DNA from: Thalassolituus marinus
GTDB lineage: Bacteria > Pseudomonadota > Gammaproteobacteria > Pseudomonadales > Oceanobacteraceae
NCBI RefSeq assembly: GCF_020320395.1
Contig: NZ_JAEDAH010000096.1
Span: forward strand, 3,132 to 67,131
Direction of reading: 5' to 3'
DNA: 64,000 bases
The translations under genes and the position numbers were made by a program. Shown here one piece after another: positions 63,751 to 64,000 of this stretch. Every line of letters begins with the position of its first letter. Position 1 is the first letter of the stretch. The notes under the pieces are model-generated. The model was not told the DNA's origin. It did not search any database and was given only the letters and a program-made list of their open reading frames with translations.

Positions 63751-64000
63751 ATGATCAGTTGTGATTCACCGGGGCTGGCGCCCGTCGATCAGGCACTGGC
63801 AACCTTGCTTGCTGGCGTTGTGCCTCTGCAACGCAGCGAGCGCGTTGTGCTGGCAGAGGCAGCTGGTCGCGTTCTGGCGGAAAGTATTACCAGTCCGATG
63901 AATGTGCCACCGGCAGCGAATTCCGCCATGGATGGTTATGCCATCCGTGCGGCCGATGTGCAGCAGGCCACTGAGCTGACGCTTATTGGCCGTAGTATGG
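63751..64000 (+). CDS. moeA: Molybdopterin molybdenumtransferase MoeA, 5' part
   Basis: The frame from ATG 63751 (a GTG at 63745 is also possible) encodes the MoeA start: PVDQALATLLAGVVPLQRSE, GRVLAESITSPMNVPPAANS and MDGYAIRAAD, the family signature of domain II. It runs off the window end after 83 codons. MoeA inserts molybdate into adenylylated molybdopterin. Confidence 0.92.
   Translation, partial: MISCDSPGLAPVDQALATLLAGVVPLQRSERVVLAEAAGRVLAESITSPMNVPPAANSAMDGYAIRAADVQQATELTLIGRSM

Overview
The window is a chromosomal segment of a heterotrophic gammaproteobacterium. Its GC content is moderate (roughly mid-50s percent by eye). The core genes (nrdR-ribD-ribE-ribB-ribH-nusB-thiL, glyA, ettA, tkt, rlhA, selO) and the many lipid and hydrophobic-substrate genes fit a marine Oceanospirillales-type bacterium (Thalassolituus/Oceanobacter-like). 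The genus is an inference, since no rRNA or other decisive marker is present.

Layout. 0-4.2 kb: rlhA (23S rRNA hydroxylation) and transketolase on the minus strand. 4.4-13.1 kb: a pirin-like protein, an SDR, a YdiI-like thioesterase, an M48 protease/YjgN membrane pair, an MBL hydrolase, a Baeyer-Villiger-type monooxygenase overlapping a patatin-like lipase, and a TetR regulator. The monooxygenase promoter has an inverted repeat around its -10 box. 13.2-15.2 kb: a PepSY membrane protein behind a TonB receptor that has lost most of its barrel. 15.4-24.8 kb: Nudix hydrolase, an AT-rich gap with DnaA-box-like 9-mers, PAP2 protein, a frameshifted small gene, PhoD, a CPA2 antiporter, a GlxA-type regulator, an alpha/beta hydrolase, YqaA and an RluA-type synthase. 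24.8-36.3 kb: PuuE, an HhH protein, a secreted lipase operon in which both genes carry single-base frameshifts, glutathionyl-hydroquinone reductase, a DUF4010 membrane protein, SelO, a lipoprotein, NnrU and asparaginase.

36.4-42.1 kb is the accessory part. It holds a luciferase-like oxidoreductase, a decayed YefM-YoeB toxin-antitoxin module (antitoxin with an ATT start, toxin with an internal stop), a cysteine-rich protein, and a short integron-type cassette array with two good attC sites and no integrase in the window. The cassettes carry a small unknown protein, an SseB-family protein, small membrane peptides and possibly a pyridoxamine-phosphate-oxidase-like protein. 42.2-50.3 kb: an aldehyde dehydrogenase with a divergent AraC regulator, then the riboflavin/nusB/thiL operon led by nrdR. 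50.4-64 kb: a large lipoprotein, a PF10118 hydrolase, glyA, a multi-PAS GGDEF/EAL protein, ettA, a PilZ protein, an FAH-family hydrolase and the start of moeA.

Two themes stand out. First, gene decay: five loci carry frameshifts, a nonsense codon or an internal deletion. Some of these could be sequencing error, especially the one at a 7-G run. Second, a family of related 7-bp tandem repeats (CGTCNGA, GCCTGAA and CTCCGAC types) sits in three separated intergenic places, and in one it forms the 3' end of ribD. No tRNA, rRNA, CRISPR array, complete insertion sequence or prophage was found.
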